From: Endomychus coccineus
Lineage: Eukaryota; Arthropoda; Insecta; Coleoptera; Endomychidae
NCBI GenBank assembly: GCA_958510875.1
Contig: OY294067.1
Coordinates: 55,812,039 to 55,876,038 of the forward strand
Length of the DNA: 64,000 bases
Reading direction: 5' to 3'
Below are positions 22,601 through 32,881 of this stretch, piece by piece (position 1 is the stretch's first letter; the number at the start of each line of letters is the position of its first letter). Position numbers and translations under genes: made by a program. The notes under the pieces were generated by a model. The model saw only the letters and a list, made by a program, of their open reading frames with translations. It had not been told where the DNA came from and ran no database searches.

Positions 22601-22654
22601 TTGAACGTATGAAAGCGATGAGAGAAGTGGCACATTGTATAGCATCCGTAGAAA

Positions 22655-23110
22655 AAATCAATTGTGAGTCGTGTTCAAAATGCTATGTGGGTCAAACTAG
22701 AAGAAACATTTTAACTCGTTATAAATAACATTTCGCGCGTATAAAGAAAATTAATGGTGAAAAATCAGCGGCAGCCGAACATATTTTGAGAACAGGTCAC
22801 ACCATTTCTCAAGAAATTTTATCGCTTTAAAACACAGTATAGAATAGGTAATTTAGAAGAGATGGAAATGTATAAACGAAAAAGCAATTCAATAATTCCG
22901 ATTTATCTCCAGCTGAGGGTAACTCATTGTTCATAAAATTATCCCCAAATAGTATAGAAACAGGCGCATTTGATTCATAATTAGGTTTACTCCGATGATG
23001 GCTACTTGGTAGCCGAAAGGTTCTCAGTACTTCAATAGTATTTTTAGTGGATAGGGGTGATTCATTATTTCTCATCAATATTGTTATAATATATCTACAG
23101 TATGAACTTT
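22655..23110 (+). pseudogene. PLE type 1 GIY-YIG endonuclease end and tail
   Basis: The reading is NCESCSKCYVGQTRRNILTR, then a stop in place of an amino acid codon, then IKKINGEKSAAAEHILRTGH and TISQE. The GIY-YIG residues (CYVGQT) are intact here, unlike at 8389. A stop after LSL truncates it. The tail at 22980-23110 carries a hammerhead copy. Confidence 0.8.
22986..23031 (+). ncRNA. Hammerhead ribozyme relic, PLE type 1
   Basis: Stem II is perfect (GGCUAC, loop UUG, GUAGCC) and is followed by GAAA, the 2-bp stem III (AG/CU, loop GUU) and the CUC cleavage triplet. The 3' stem I strand is AGUAC and the 5' strand UUUACU pairs four bases. The single core fault is CCGAUGA for CUGAUGA. Confidence 0.65.
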
Positions 23111-23112
23111 TT

Positions 23113-23950
23113 AGGTTGGGCCGAAAATAACCTCCTTTTTTTCATTTTGAATCAATATTACAATACAAAAGGTGTATTGTATTTTAAAACATTATAAAAA
23201 AGCGAATGAGAATGAAATTACCAAAAGTACATATTGTTGTCGACAAATATGGATTTCCTGCAGTATCGAAAGATGAAAGAATTGTCTCAACTGATAATCC
23301 CTCTAAAACTGTTAGGCCGAAAATGAAGAAAGAAGGTGCGCCAGAAAACCAGAATTACACTTAGCCGGGAGATTAGAACGGAAAACAGAATGATTAAGAA
23401 CCTTTACTTCGATGGGAAGGAAGATAAAACTATAGTGCAAGAAAAGAAAGATTATAGATTCTATAAGAGATGTACTGTAGAAGAACGTGCATCCCTTATT
23501 GAAGAATCAAAACCACTTTATACAGGACATATTACTCCAACGAAAAGTCCAGCTAAGTTAATTGGAAAAACGGTAATAGATTTTTTGCTTATGTCTAGAC
23601 AATTTGGTAGCAATTGGTTGCGATGGTACCATTGGTATTAAAAATGGCATAATTAGATAGATCAAAACTAAATTAAAGCGTCCGTTTCAGTGGTTTACTT
23701 GTAAATTACATGCTAAGGATTTACCCTTAAAGCTTAGTTTAACTTGAGGTTCGAATATTTGGATGGCGCTACAACAGGACCTCGTCAACTTTCTGTAAAG
23801 AAAGCAAAATCTTCAGAAGTGTACGAACATCTACCAGTCTTAACCTTTACAAAAGTTGATGATAAGATGCCAGAGCTAATTATGAATTCTCGAAAATTAA
23901 GTACAGACCAATCATATCTATATGGTATTTGTAAAGCTGTGTCAGTCTAA
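23113..23950 (+). pseudogene. Decayed transposase-like gene (RNase H-fold, unassigned)
   Basis: Segments in order: KLPKVHIVVDKYGFPAVSKD (about 23219); RKTRITLSREIRTENRMIKN and LYFDGKEDKTIV (first Asp); RFYKRCTVEERASLIEESKP; GHITPTKSPAK; NLVAIGCDGTIGIKNGII in another frame near 23600 (second Asp); then RFEYLDGATTGPRQLS, LPVLTFTK and LSTDQSYLYGICKAVSV. The layout (FDG...D, IGCDGT, LDGATTGP) is one I associate with hAT-like transposase families scattered in insects. It has at least three frameshifts or stops. The superfamily is inference. Confidence 0.55.
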
Positions 23951-24049
23951 GTTTATCAATTCGTAGTCTCGGTAAGCTATCCCATCCGAAGTAGCGTATA
24001 AAGACAAATAGTTTACTTCGCCTTTATATTGCTACTCAAAAACCTACCC

Positions 24050-24770
24050 AACCTTCAATGACCATCTCGAATTCATATTTACATCCACCATTGTGGATTC
24101 AAGTAGTTTTAGTGGAACACGAGGTGTTAGCATATTTAGAGTTAATCTACTGGACACCACTTTTTTTTTTCTTGCGAAGAGGGGGAGAATCTTGCATAGA
24201 AGCCTCAGGTGCTCATGCCCCCGGGTGTGCCGGATTCTAAAACCGTTCCCCCGTGAGGTTGGTTCCCCTTCTCAGAGGGAGCTCCACTGAACTATGGTCG
24301 TTAGTATCCTATTGTGCCCTCACATATTGCTATCCTCATCAGTCCGGTGTATTCGATGAAATTCAGTAGCCTGATGTAGGTAGGGGATACTTCTGATTTC
24401 CTCGGGTGTAGTTTTATCGTATTCCAGGTATGTCCGACAACCAACCGCGTATGCCGTGAACTGACACAGCACATGCATGGGTGTCTCTTCTTTCATGCCG
24501 CAACCCTTGCATATGGGCTGATCTACCAGACCCATTGCGCAAAGAGATGTTTGTTACATGGGGCGTGTCCGGTCAGTAATGCAAGTAGATTTCGTATTTC
24601 TTCTCTGCTGAACGTCAGTAGATTTTTCACTCTTTGCTGCTGGAGATCACACATTAGTCGCTTGGAATGCGACATACGGGGCAGTCCTCTCCAACAGACA
24701 CGATGCTCTGCTTCGAGCCATTTTTGGATTACTTCATTTTTTCTAAATGCCAAAATAATTTTTTATTAGA
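24050..24770 (-). pseudogene. LINE C-terminus (RNase H-bearing family) and 3' UTR
   Basis: Minus-strand frames give EHRVCWRGLPRMSHSKRLM and LTGHAPCNKHLFAQWVW (24753-24523), then GLVDQPICKGCGMKEETPMH with VLCQF (24535-24320). This is the CCHC-like C-terminal segment after RNase H in R1/I/Loa-type LINEs. The 3' UTR at 24165-24300 (gcgaagagggggagaatcttgcatag) is shared with 38585-38625. It belongs to the family at 12990-13630. Confidence 0.8.
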
Positions 24771-24774
24771 AAAA

Positions 24775-24954
24775 TAAAAGAAAACACAACACGTGTCTCC
24801 ACACACTAGCTTCTCCAGGTGAACAATGATACTTGAAGTACTTGATAAGTACCATTTGTTAAGCCACTGCGTAGCGACGCATATTGTATCTTCTTCTATT
24901 TTTATAATAAGCCTCTATTTCAGAATTTTTCTACAGTGTATTATCTAGTGTAGT
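24775..24954. repeat. Repeat shared with the BEL 3' region
   Basis: The block aaaacacaacacgtgtctcc...aggtgaacaatgatac matches 13826-13885. Probably a fragment of a BEL/Pao terminal repeat. Confidence 0.45.
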
Positions 24955-25275
24955 GTTGTAATATTAGATTAGTATCAGACTTGTGTTCTGCAAGTGCAGA
25001 TCTACTGGTGCCACGAAGCCTTGTACAGTGCTCGTGTTCTTTCACACTGCACGACCTGTTTCACCAATGTAGGCATTATCACAAGAACAGGGAATGCTAT
25101 AATGCTATAAGCACCTTCCGAAAGAAGAGGAGGAAAGGAAGTGTTTTTTGAACTAGGATAATTTTCGAAGTGTGGAAAAACGAGTAGAAATATTATGCTC
25201 CTTGAGGATTTTGGAAATTCGATCTATTATATTTTCAATATATGGAAGATAGATAGTTTCAGACATTCATAAAAC
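24955..25275 (-). pseudogene. PLE type 3, RT tail and GIY-YIG fragment
   Basis: Reading the minus strand: VSLPYIENIIDRISKILKEH, NISTRFSTLRKLS, then YSIPCSCDNAYIGETGRAV (the YIG strand with GETGR), and in another frame RGTSRSALAEHKSD. The P-C-S-C-x-x-x-Y-I-G-E-T-G pattern is a PLE GIY-YIG start. It is distinct in sequence from the other PLE types here. Frameshifts break it. Confidence 0.75.
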
Positions 25276-26060
25276 GTGTAAGTCCACTTTCGTTAGAGTT
25301 ATTATCAACATAAAATCAAGTAAAACTCTGTTTGCAAGCAGGCGGTCCCGTCAATAGTAAAATTCGTTTATTTTACTGAATTTTTATTGACGTCAAAAAT
25401 ATCATAAGACTCGGTTGCTGGGTCAATTTGAAAGAAACAGTAAATAGGCAGTATAATAGCAATGTAAGCTTAATTTGAACAAAACGTCCGTCTACCGTCC
25501 TCTGAATTGCAAGAAAGCAACAATAAAAATAACAATAGCTTCGTACCTTGACGTCTACAACTGTTTTCGATCCCCTGGGATACGGTGCTGAGAAGTGGTG
25601 GGGGTTGCAAACCCTACGGTTGTTTGAGAATACTGTTTGTATGTGCTCGGAATATCTAAAGTGAACGTTTTAACGTTTACGGATATTCTTTAATTCTAAA
25701 TTGCATACAAGAGCAGATTTTGTAATTTTAAATTAAAGTTAGTTACTGTCTCGGAAACTAGAAAAGAAAGAAACTAATTGTTAAACCAGTCTGTATTCTT
25801 CACAGGTCTTACAATTTTAGTTTTACTAATTATTTTTCTAGAAACTGTTATCAGTATTCCGCTTGTTGTTTTGATAAACAACAGAAATACCTCAGCAGCT
25901 GGGATTTTTTCAACGCAATCGTCTTAATAAATTTACATAAGCAGTTTCACGGAAATGAATTTTTAAAGTGAAACTTTTTATGGGACACCTCCTGAGGCGC
26001 TAGGGCTAGTCGATATTGAGAGTTACACCCTGAAAAAAGAGAAAGATGTAATTAAACCTC
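25276..26060. other. No gene recognised
   Basis: AT-rich, short frames only. A GC-richer patch at 25550-25640 (gatcccctgggatacggtgc) has no partner I can find in the window. Confidence 0.4.
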
Positions 26061-26099
26061 ATTCATCATTAAACGCACAGTCAAAACGATTGGACTTAA

Positions 26100-26345
26100 G
26101 ATGAATGTGCGTGAATAGTTGATCTACGAAAGAGCATCGAATCGCATTGTGTTCATCAATGATCTATTATCCTTTCAGAGGTTTATATTTATATATATTT
26201 TACAAAATATATGATTGTGACGAGACCAAAGTGGTGCAATTGGTTAACATACTGGACAAGACATCCAGGAATGGGGGTTCGAATCCCACCTATGATTCAA
26301 TGTTTTACGTTTATTCATCTTGATAATCTTATATATCCTTATACG
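26100..26345 (+). repeat. Repeat unit carrying a tRNA-like sequence, copy 1
   Basis: The unit opens with ATGAATGTGCG, includes 'cattgtgttcatcaatgatct' and 'cctttcagaggtttatattta', a tRNA-like core (26225-26297) and the tail 'ttttacgtttattcatctt'. The same unit occurs at 27836-28060 (minus) and 28365-28560 (plus). In the core the position before the anticodon is A rather than U and the acceptor is poor, so it is no working tRNA. Boxes A and B (ggttcgaatcc) are kept. Confidence 0.65.
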
Positions 26346-26419
26346 ATGCATATCAAACGGTTGTTAAAGAATGTGGAGGCCTTTGATATAAATTTTGGAA
26401 TGATAATTCCAACTTTTTG

Positions 26420-27640
26420 AAGCGAAGCTTCTTCGCGGTCCTCGGGATGGGCAGTCAGCATAGGCAAGTTGACTGAGACGGAAGTGACGTCACTTCTTTC
26501 TACTCACGTTCGAACTAAATATCCCGTTACCGTGACGTGAAAAGCACTTGTAAGTTTGGTTAAAAATATTAGATCAAGAACTCTAGTCTTCTTGTGGTCG
26601 ATTTATAGCTACAATATATTTGGTGAGACAGATATATTATTCAAAAGCGTTTTGGTTCTCCAGATTTTAAGCAATGTTTTTTATAAGAATTTGATCTTTC
26701 AAATGCAAACAATCAAATCATTTGGCATTTATTAAATTTGTTTTTAACAACAAATCTTTTATAAGAGATTAATTTCAATTATTATGCATTTCAATAGGTA
26801 TTAAGGTAAGTCTTCTGAATTAAACAATTTAATGCTTTCAAAACACAACGTTGAATACTGTAGGACTAGCAAAAATAAACACTAAAGAGGTACAATAATA
26901 ATATTTAGGAACTAGAAACGATGAACAAACTAAAAGTGGTTTAAAAGTACCTACATATTGGAAGAAAAGTTCAAATTTTTCAAGGTATCTTAAATCAAAT
27001 TGGTAAACACTTTCAACAATAAAATGTTGCTTTCAAGGTAGACATTTCTAGTTTTAGGTTGATAAATAGGCGAGTATATTAGCTAACATCATACATTATT
27101 AGTGGTGGAAATAGTAGAAGATGTTGGACTTGTGAGGTGGTTGTTACATTCATTGTCGAATTGGCAAAGCTTGGAGTTCTCGCAGGTCTTGGAACTGACA
27201 TCGAAGCTACCAGCTGACTAATTTATACTTGTATATTAAAATCCTTCGATGAATCAGACTATGGCTGAATTACATTGACATCAGGTATTATTTATAGTAT
27301 GCAAATTTTGGGAGGTATCGATGATTCTTGTCGCCCTCTGACTTCAAGATGAGATGGAGTACTCGGTACAGCGACAAATATACTGTGAGGAGTTCCACAT
27401 AAAGAAAAAAGAGATAAAGTAAGACATATTAAACATATTTGCCAACATATCCTTTTTTGTGTTCATCGTCATAAAGATTATATCAAAGTACATAGATCTT
27501 GGACCATAATCACTTTGTAATAAGTTTAGACAATACATAGTGATTTAGACAGTTCAACTGTTAGCTAAATATTATACTAATGCATAGAGTTATGAAATAC
27601 ATATGTTGTCAATTCAGATAAACGTCTAATGTCATGGAAT
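26420..27640. other. No gene recognised
   Basis: AT-rich DNA with short frames. I see no element end or coding motif I can support. Confidence 0.4.
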
Positions 27641-27854
27641 ATGAATAATATATATATATATATATATATATAAACATACAAATATATATATATATATATA
27701 GACATATATATATAAACAAGTTTAAAGTTTCTTTGCCTAATTGGCCACTATCGTGTATGTAACTTAAGAGATATAGAATTAAATTTTCTGAATTATGAAG
27801 ATAACTTAGATAATTTAACATAGGATTATAAAGATGAATAAACGTAAAAGATTG

Positions 27855-27927
27855 AACCATAGGCGGGATTCGAACCCACATTTCTGGATTTCTAGTCCAG
27901 GGTGTTTACCAATTACACCACTTCGGT
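27855..27927 (-). tRNA. tRNA-like sequence (anticodon AGA), left palindrome arm
   Basis: Reverse complement of the copy at 28454-28526 with the same cloverleaf. It reads as tRNA-Ser(AGA) by anticodon but lacks the long variable arm that tRNA-Ser needs, so I treat it as a tRNA-derived repeat, possibly with a working polymerase III promoter. Confidence 0.5.
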
Positions 27928-28453
27928 CCTATTAGATTTTTATATTTTTGTAAATATAAACCTCTGAAAGGATAGTAGATCATTGATGAACACAATGCGA
28001 TTCGATGCCCTACCATAGATCAACTATTCACGCACATTCATCTGAAGTTCAGTCGTTTTTTGAAGTAAGGATTGTAGGTTAGTACTGCTATGGTTGGCAG
28101 TTACTTGACAGTTCTTATTCAAATGACAGCATCCTGGTTCTTATATATTTCAATAGAACTGACTGAGAATTGTTCTGGTTAATTATAAACAAGTTTAAAG
28201 TTAGGCAAAGAAACTTTAAACTTGTTTATAATTAACCAGAACAATTCTCAGTCAGTTCTATTGAAATATATAAGAACCAGGATGCTGTCATTTGAATAAG
28301 AAATGTCAAGTAACTGCCAACCATAGCAGTACTAACCTACAATCCTTACTTCAAAAAACGACTGAACTTTAGATGAATGTGCGCATTGTGTTCATCAATG
28401 ATCTACTATCCTTTCAGAGGTTTATATTTACAAAAATATAAAAATCTAATAGG

Positions 28454-28526
28454 ACCGAAGTGGTGTAATTGGTAAACACCCTGGACTAGAAATCCAGAAA
28501 TGTGGGTTCGAATCCCGCCTATGGTT
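28454..28526 (+). tRNA. tRNA-like sequence (anticodon AGA), right palindrome arm
   Basis: The acceptor ACCGAAG pairs with CTATGGT (6 of 7, with one A-A mismatch and one G-T). A 3-4 bp D stem (GTG/CAC) and a D loop with GG follow. The anticodon stem CTGGA/TCCAG closes the loop CTAGAAA, anticodon AGA. The variable loop is 4 nt. The T arm is GTGGG/CCCGC with loop TTCGAAT. Box B (GGTTCGAATCC) is a perfect match. The type I variable loop conflicts with serine identity, so a decoding role is unlikely. Confidence 0.55.
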
Positions 28527-28612
28527 CAATCTTTTACGTTTATTCATCTTTATAATCCTATGTTAAATTATCTAAGTTATCTTCATAATTCAGAAAATTT
28601 AATTCTATATCT

Positions 28613-29422
<810 letters not shown>

Positions 29423-29452
29423 ATCACCAATGGTTCAAGAATATCAACAAAA

Positions 29453-29486
<34 letters not shown>

Positions 29487-29488
<2 letters not shown>

Positions 29489-30023
29489 AACAGTTTGACC
29501 CAATTATGGGACAAACAATACTGAGCAACAAAATATAAAGAATAACCAGAAAATTGTAACAAGAATAGTATCTAAGAGAAATAATTAAAAAAATAAAAAT
29601 GCTAAACTTTTTAGATTAAATGGTGACAAATAATCTTATCTGACGACGATAATAAGGCACTGAATACTATTGAAAAGTAAGTCACATTGTGAACAAATTA
29701 CTTCAAAGTTTGATGTCCTGACAAATATCGGACATCTAGATAATACATTTGTATTAGACCTTACAAAAAGTAAAGGACAGCGAGAAGATGATCTAGGTAC
29801 AAAAAAAATTCAATTAACCAAATAAGTAACTGCAGTCAATATTATTATTCAACAAATTATGAAGGAATATTGTGCTCCTTATTCTTCTTCTCAGTTCAAG
29901 TGTCAGACAATCAAAAGTAGATGATAATAATTGATGGTTAAAACCTCTTTTAGGAAAGATGTTGAAAGTTCTAAATCAGAGATATTTTACGTTGAATACT
30001 CTCAATTGGTGTTATCTGGAATT
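29487..30023. other. No gene recognised
   Basis: AT-rich flank between the inverted repeat and the LINE that follows on the minus strand. Confidence 0.4.
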
Positions 30024-31470
30024 TATACTAAGGGTTCCAGAAGGGCGAAGCATATTCCAATTTTGGTCTAACCAATGAATTGAATAGTGTTTGAAGTACC
30101 TCCAAATTGTTGAAATATTTGGAATGCCTAAGTACAAACCCTAAGATGCTATTAGCTTCAGCACACGTATCATTTATATGTAGATTGAAAGTGAACTGGT
30201 GATCGTATAGAACACCTAAGTCTTTGACTGTAGTACTACGAGAAATGATTACTGAATCTAAAAGATTATCGGAGGAAATAGGATGGACTTTACGACTGAA
30301 GCTAACAACACAACATTTACTAATATTTAGACTCAATTTATTGTTGGCGCACTATTCAGAAATATTGTTCTGATCATTTTGTAGTGCATAGCAGTCATCT
30401 ATGGTCTTTATTTCTAAAAATATTTTCAAGTCATCAGCAAAAATTAGTTTCAAGCCGATTACGGATTCAGCCAAATCATGAATAAATAACAGGAACAGTA
30501 GAGGAGTAAGGTTTGAGCCTTGAGGCACTCCGGATTTGGCGATAATTGAATTTGATCTTTGACCGTAATACTGCACAAACTGCGATCTATTGATGAGGTA
30601 TGAGCAAAAAAAACTACTAAGGAGGTACTAAACCCAATTGATGTGAGCTTGTCTAGAAGAATAGTCTGATCAACTTTATCAAAGGCCTTCGGAAAATCTG
30701 TATATAATACGTCAACCTATCCTTGATTGTCAAGAACAGCAGCAATATACGTGTTCAAACAAGTTAGATTCGTAACCGTCGATCTCCTTTGGACAAATCC
30801 ATGTTGGTATGGTGATATCATATGCGAGAAAGTGCTATAAATGTATGGATACAGACATATCCCAAAGACCCAGATAAGTTAGACAATATCACAATTGAAC
30901 GATAATTGAGTATAATACCAACATCACCAGATTTGAGATCGGGGATAATCTTTGCTTTTTCCAAACATTTAGAAATTTATTGGATTTCAAACTGAGATGG
31001 AACAAAATCTGTAGTGGGACAACACAGAAGCGCAATCTTTTATTAAGTAGTTTGGTATTTGATCATGTCCAGAGGCGTATTCTTTCTTAAGGTTTTTAAC
31101 AGCAGCTACAATTTCTCATTGACTTATTGATACAATAATTAAAAATGATGAGTTAATGTTGGTCAAATCTGAAATCTTGCTGAAATCGTTATCGTTATTC
31201 TGTTCAGAGTATACACTGGCAAAGAATGTACCAAATGCTTCAACAATTTCTATCAAAACGCATAGAACCAGGAATTATAGTTGACCTTTTTTTTTGCATT
31301 TATGAAGTTCCAAAAACGTTTTGTATCACGAGTGATGAAATTACCGATTTTCTCTAAATCGAGATTACAAGCTTCCTTTATTCGATCTCAGTTGCTTAAA
31401 ATCTCAAAGATTCTGACGAGACCTATGTTTTAAATACCTATTTCTAGCATTATTTTTATGTGTCATTAGG
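30024..31470 (-). pseudogene. LINE reverse transcriptase, near full RT but broken
   Basis: Minus-strand blocks in order: FASVYSEQ (31210); EIVAAVKNLKKEYASGHDQI (31115); AKIIPDLKSGDVGIILNYR (30950); QHGFVQRRSTVTNL (30800); VDVLYTDFPKAFDKVDQTIL (30710, motif A with its Asp); SGVPQGSNLTPLLFLLFIHD (30540, motif B); LKLIFADDLKIF (30450, motif C); MSLNISKCCVVSFSRK (30336); and KYFNNLEVLQTLFNSLVRPK to WNP (30030). The order is that of Jockey/CR1-type LINE RTs. The catalytic residues survive, but stops and frameshifts occur near 30350, 30600, 30720 and 30840. The endonuclease and ORF1 are missing. Confidence 0.85.
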
Positions 31471-32530
31471 TCGATAGTAGACCTATCAAACTAGCCACGT
31501 TTTTTGTTTTGAAATAATGGTAGATTTACATCAAATACAGAGAATAACATACTATAGAAATCAGAGCAATTTGTGTTAGTGATTAAGAAATATAGAGAAT
31601 GTAATAGTACAATCATACATTCAACCCGCAGAATTGTCGAAAGCGAAACATTGAGCTAACAAAAGGGTGTAAAGGAAATTTGTGATCTACATTAGTTAAT
31701 TCTCCAAAGTTCTGTGTATCATTTACAGTAGTGAATATCAGTGGACGATCACATTTTTGCTTTGAGTCTAGAGTTTACCTCATATGTAAATAAACTATAT
31801 GTGGCAGTGCATGAGGTTTGCAATATCAAAATTGCACCAAGTCGTAAATCACGTTGGCTGGGCGCTGCTAGAAGTGTTGCGACCACACCGAAAAACAAAT
31901 TGCTGTATTTGTTGCGAAAAACATCCGAGGTCAGTATAATTCTCCTATGTTTTGTATTTCGTTGAATCTGAGATCATATATTACTTTTTTGTGAGGAGGT
32001 CCTTAAAATTTCGTTCCAGATATATTTATTACCGAGCAGATGATGGTGACAGGCGATGAGGTCAGAAGAGGGATAAGGCATGAAATATTAAGTTTTTGGT
32101 TTCGGCGCAGAAACATCTAACATAATTAATATCTACGTAGCCTCTCCAACGACTGCACTACATCTAAATCTGAAAGCATTCATATACAGGCTATCGCAAA
32201 GATTTCTTCGGAAGACCCTAGTAGATAACACTTTAGTGAAATACGTATACCGATAACATCTTCCAAAATATCTTTATACTAAAAATTCACTCATATAATT
32301 TAATAATGCAAAACTAGCACCCCTTGATCTTCGAATCAACTGTCGCTTTGGTCATCAAAACACTGTGCCAAAACATCTGTTACTAAAATAAAAGTGTTTT
32401 TTGTCATTCGATTTCAATGGCTTGTATGCTGAATTATAGCTGAATGAATCATCTACAAAGGTCATCTATACAGGATGTTCGTTTTCAACATACCCGTATA
32501 CGTATCTCCAAACTTTAACGAATATCATTT
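31471..32530. other. No gene recognised
   Basis: A 74-codon plus-strand frame at 31741-31965 (MDDHIFALSLEFTSYV) has no motif I know. The rest is AT-rich filler. It ends at the 4 bp duplication ATTT of the next element. Confidence 0.35.
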
Positions 32531-32881
32531 CGTCGGTTAAGAGTGTTAACCTGCTAACTCTCAAAACACAAATTTTACAGGAAGCCAAAAAACCGTGCAG
32601 TTTCCCCAAAAATTATTTTAGGTTAAAATCCAAATTCCCGTTTCTAAAACAACAGAAATATTTTACTTTGAAATATTTAGAGTCAAAACTAGGCCTCGAT
32701 TTGATTTTTATAGCATTTAAAAGGAGATAGCAGTTGATCAAATTTAAGTTTTAATAAATTTCTGGAGATGGCAGTTTTTCCAAATAGGTATAACGGATTC
32801 TTTTAAGTGATAGTAATTAAGAGTCGGTGAGTATTGAAACTTTCTCGTTTATTAGATGCAAACTATTCGTGTGGAATATTA

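Larger units (their letters stand above)
20967..22654 (-). mobile_element. Crypton-like element (tyrosine recombinase) nested in a PLE
   Basis: About 1.69 kb interrupts the PLE between CCGGGAG (20966) and AATCAATTGTG (from about 22655), with the PLE reading continuous across it. The element holds a minus-strand tyrosine recombinase gene. Near its edges are inverted copies of TTTTTCTACGGATGC (21031-21045 and 22641-22656) and several palindromic TGAGAAAT...ATTTCTCA units (20990-21015 and 22525-22595). I see no clear target duplication, which is in line with insertion by a tyrosine recombinase. Confidence 0.7.

Noticed and set aside
28454..28526. Functional tRNA-Ser(AGA)
   Set aside because: The variable loop is only 4 nt and the acceptor stem has a mismatch; the unit is a repeat in at least three copies.
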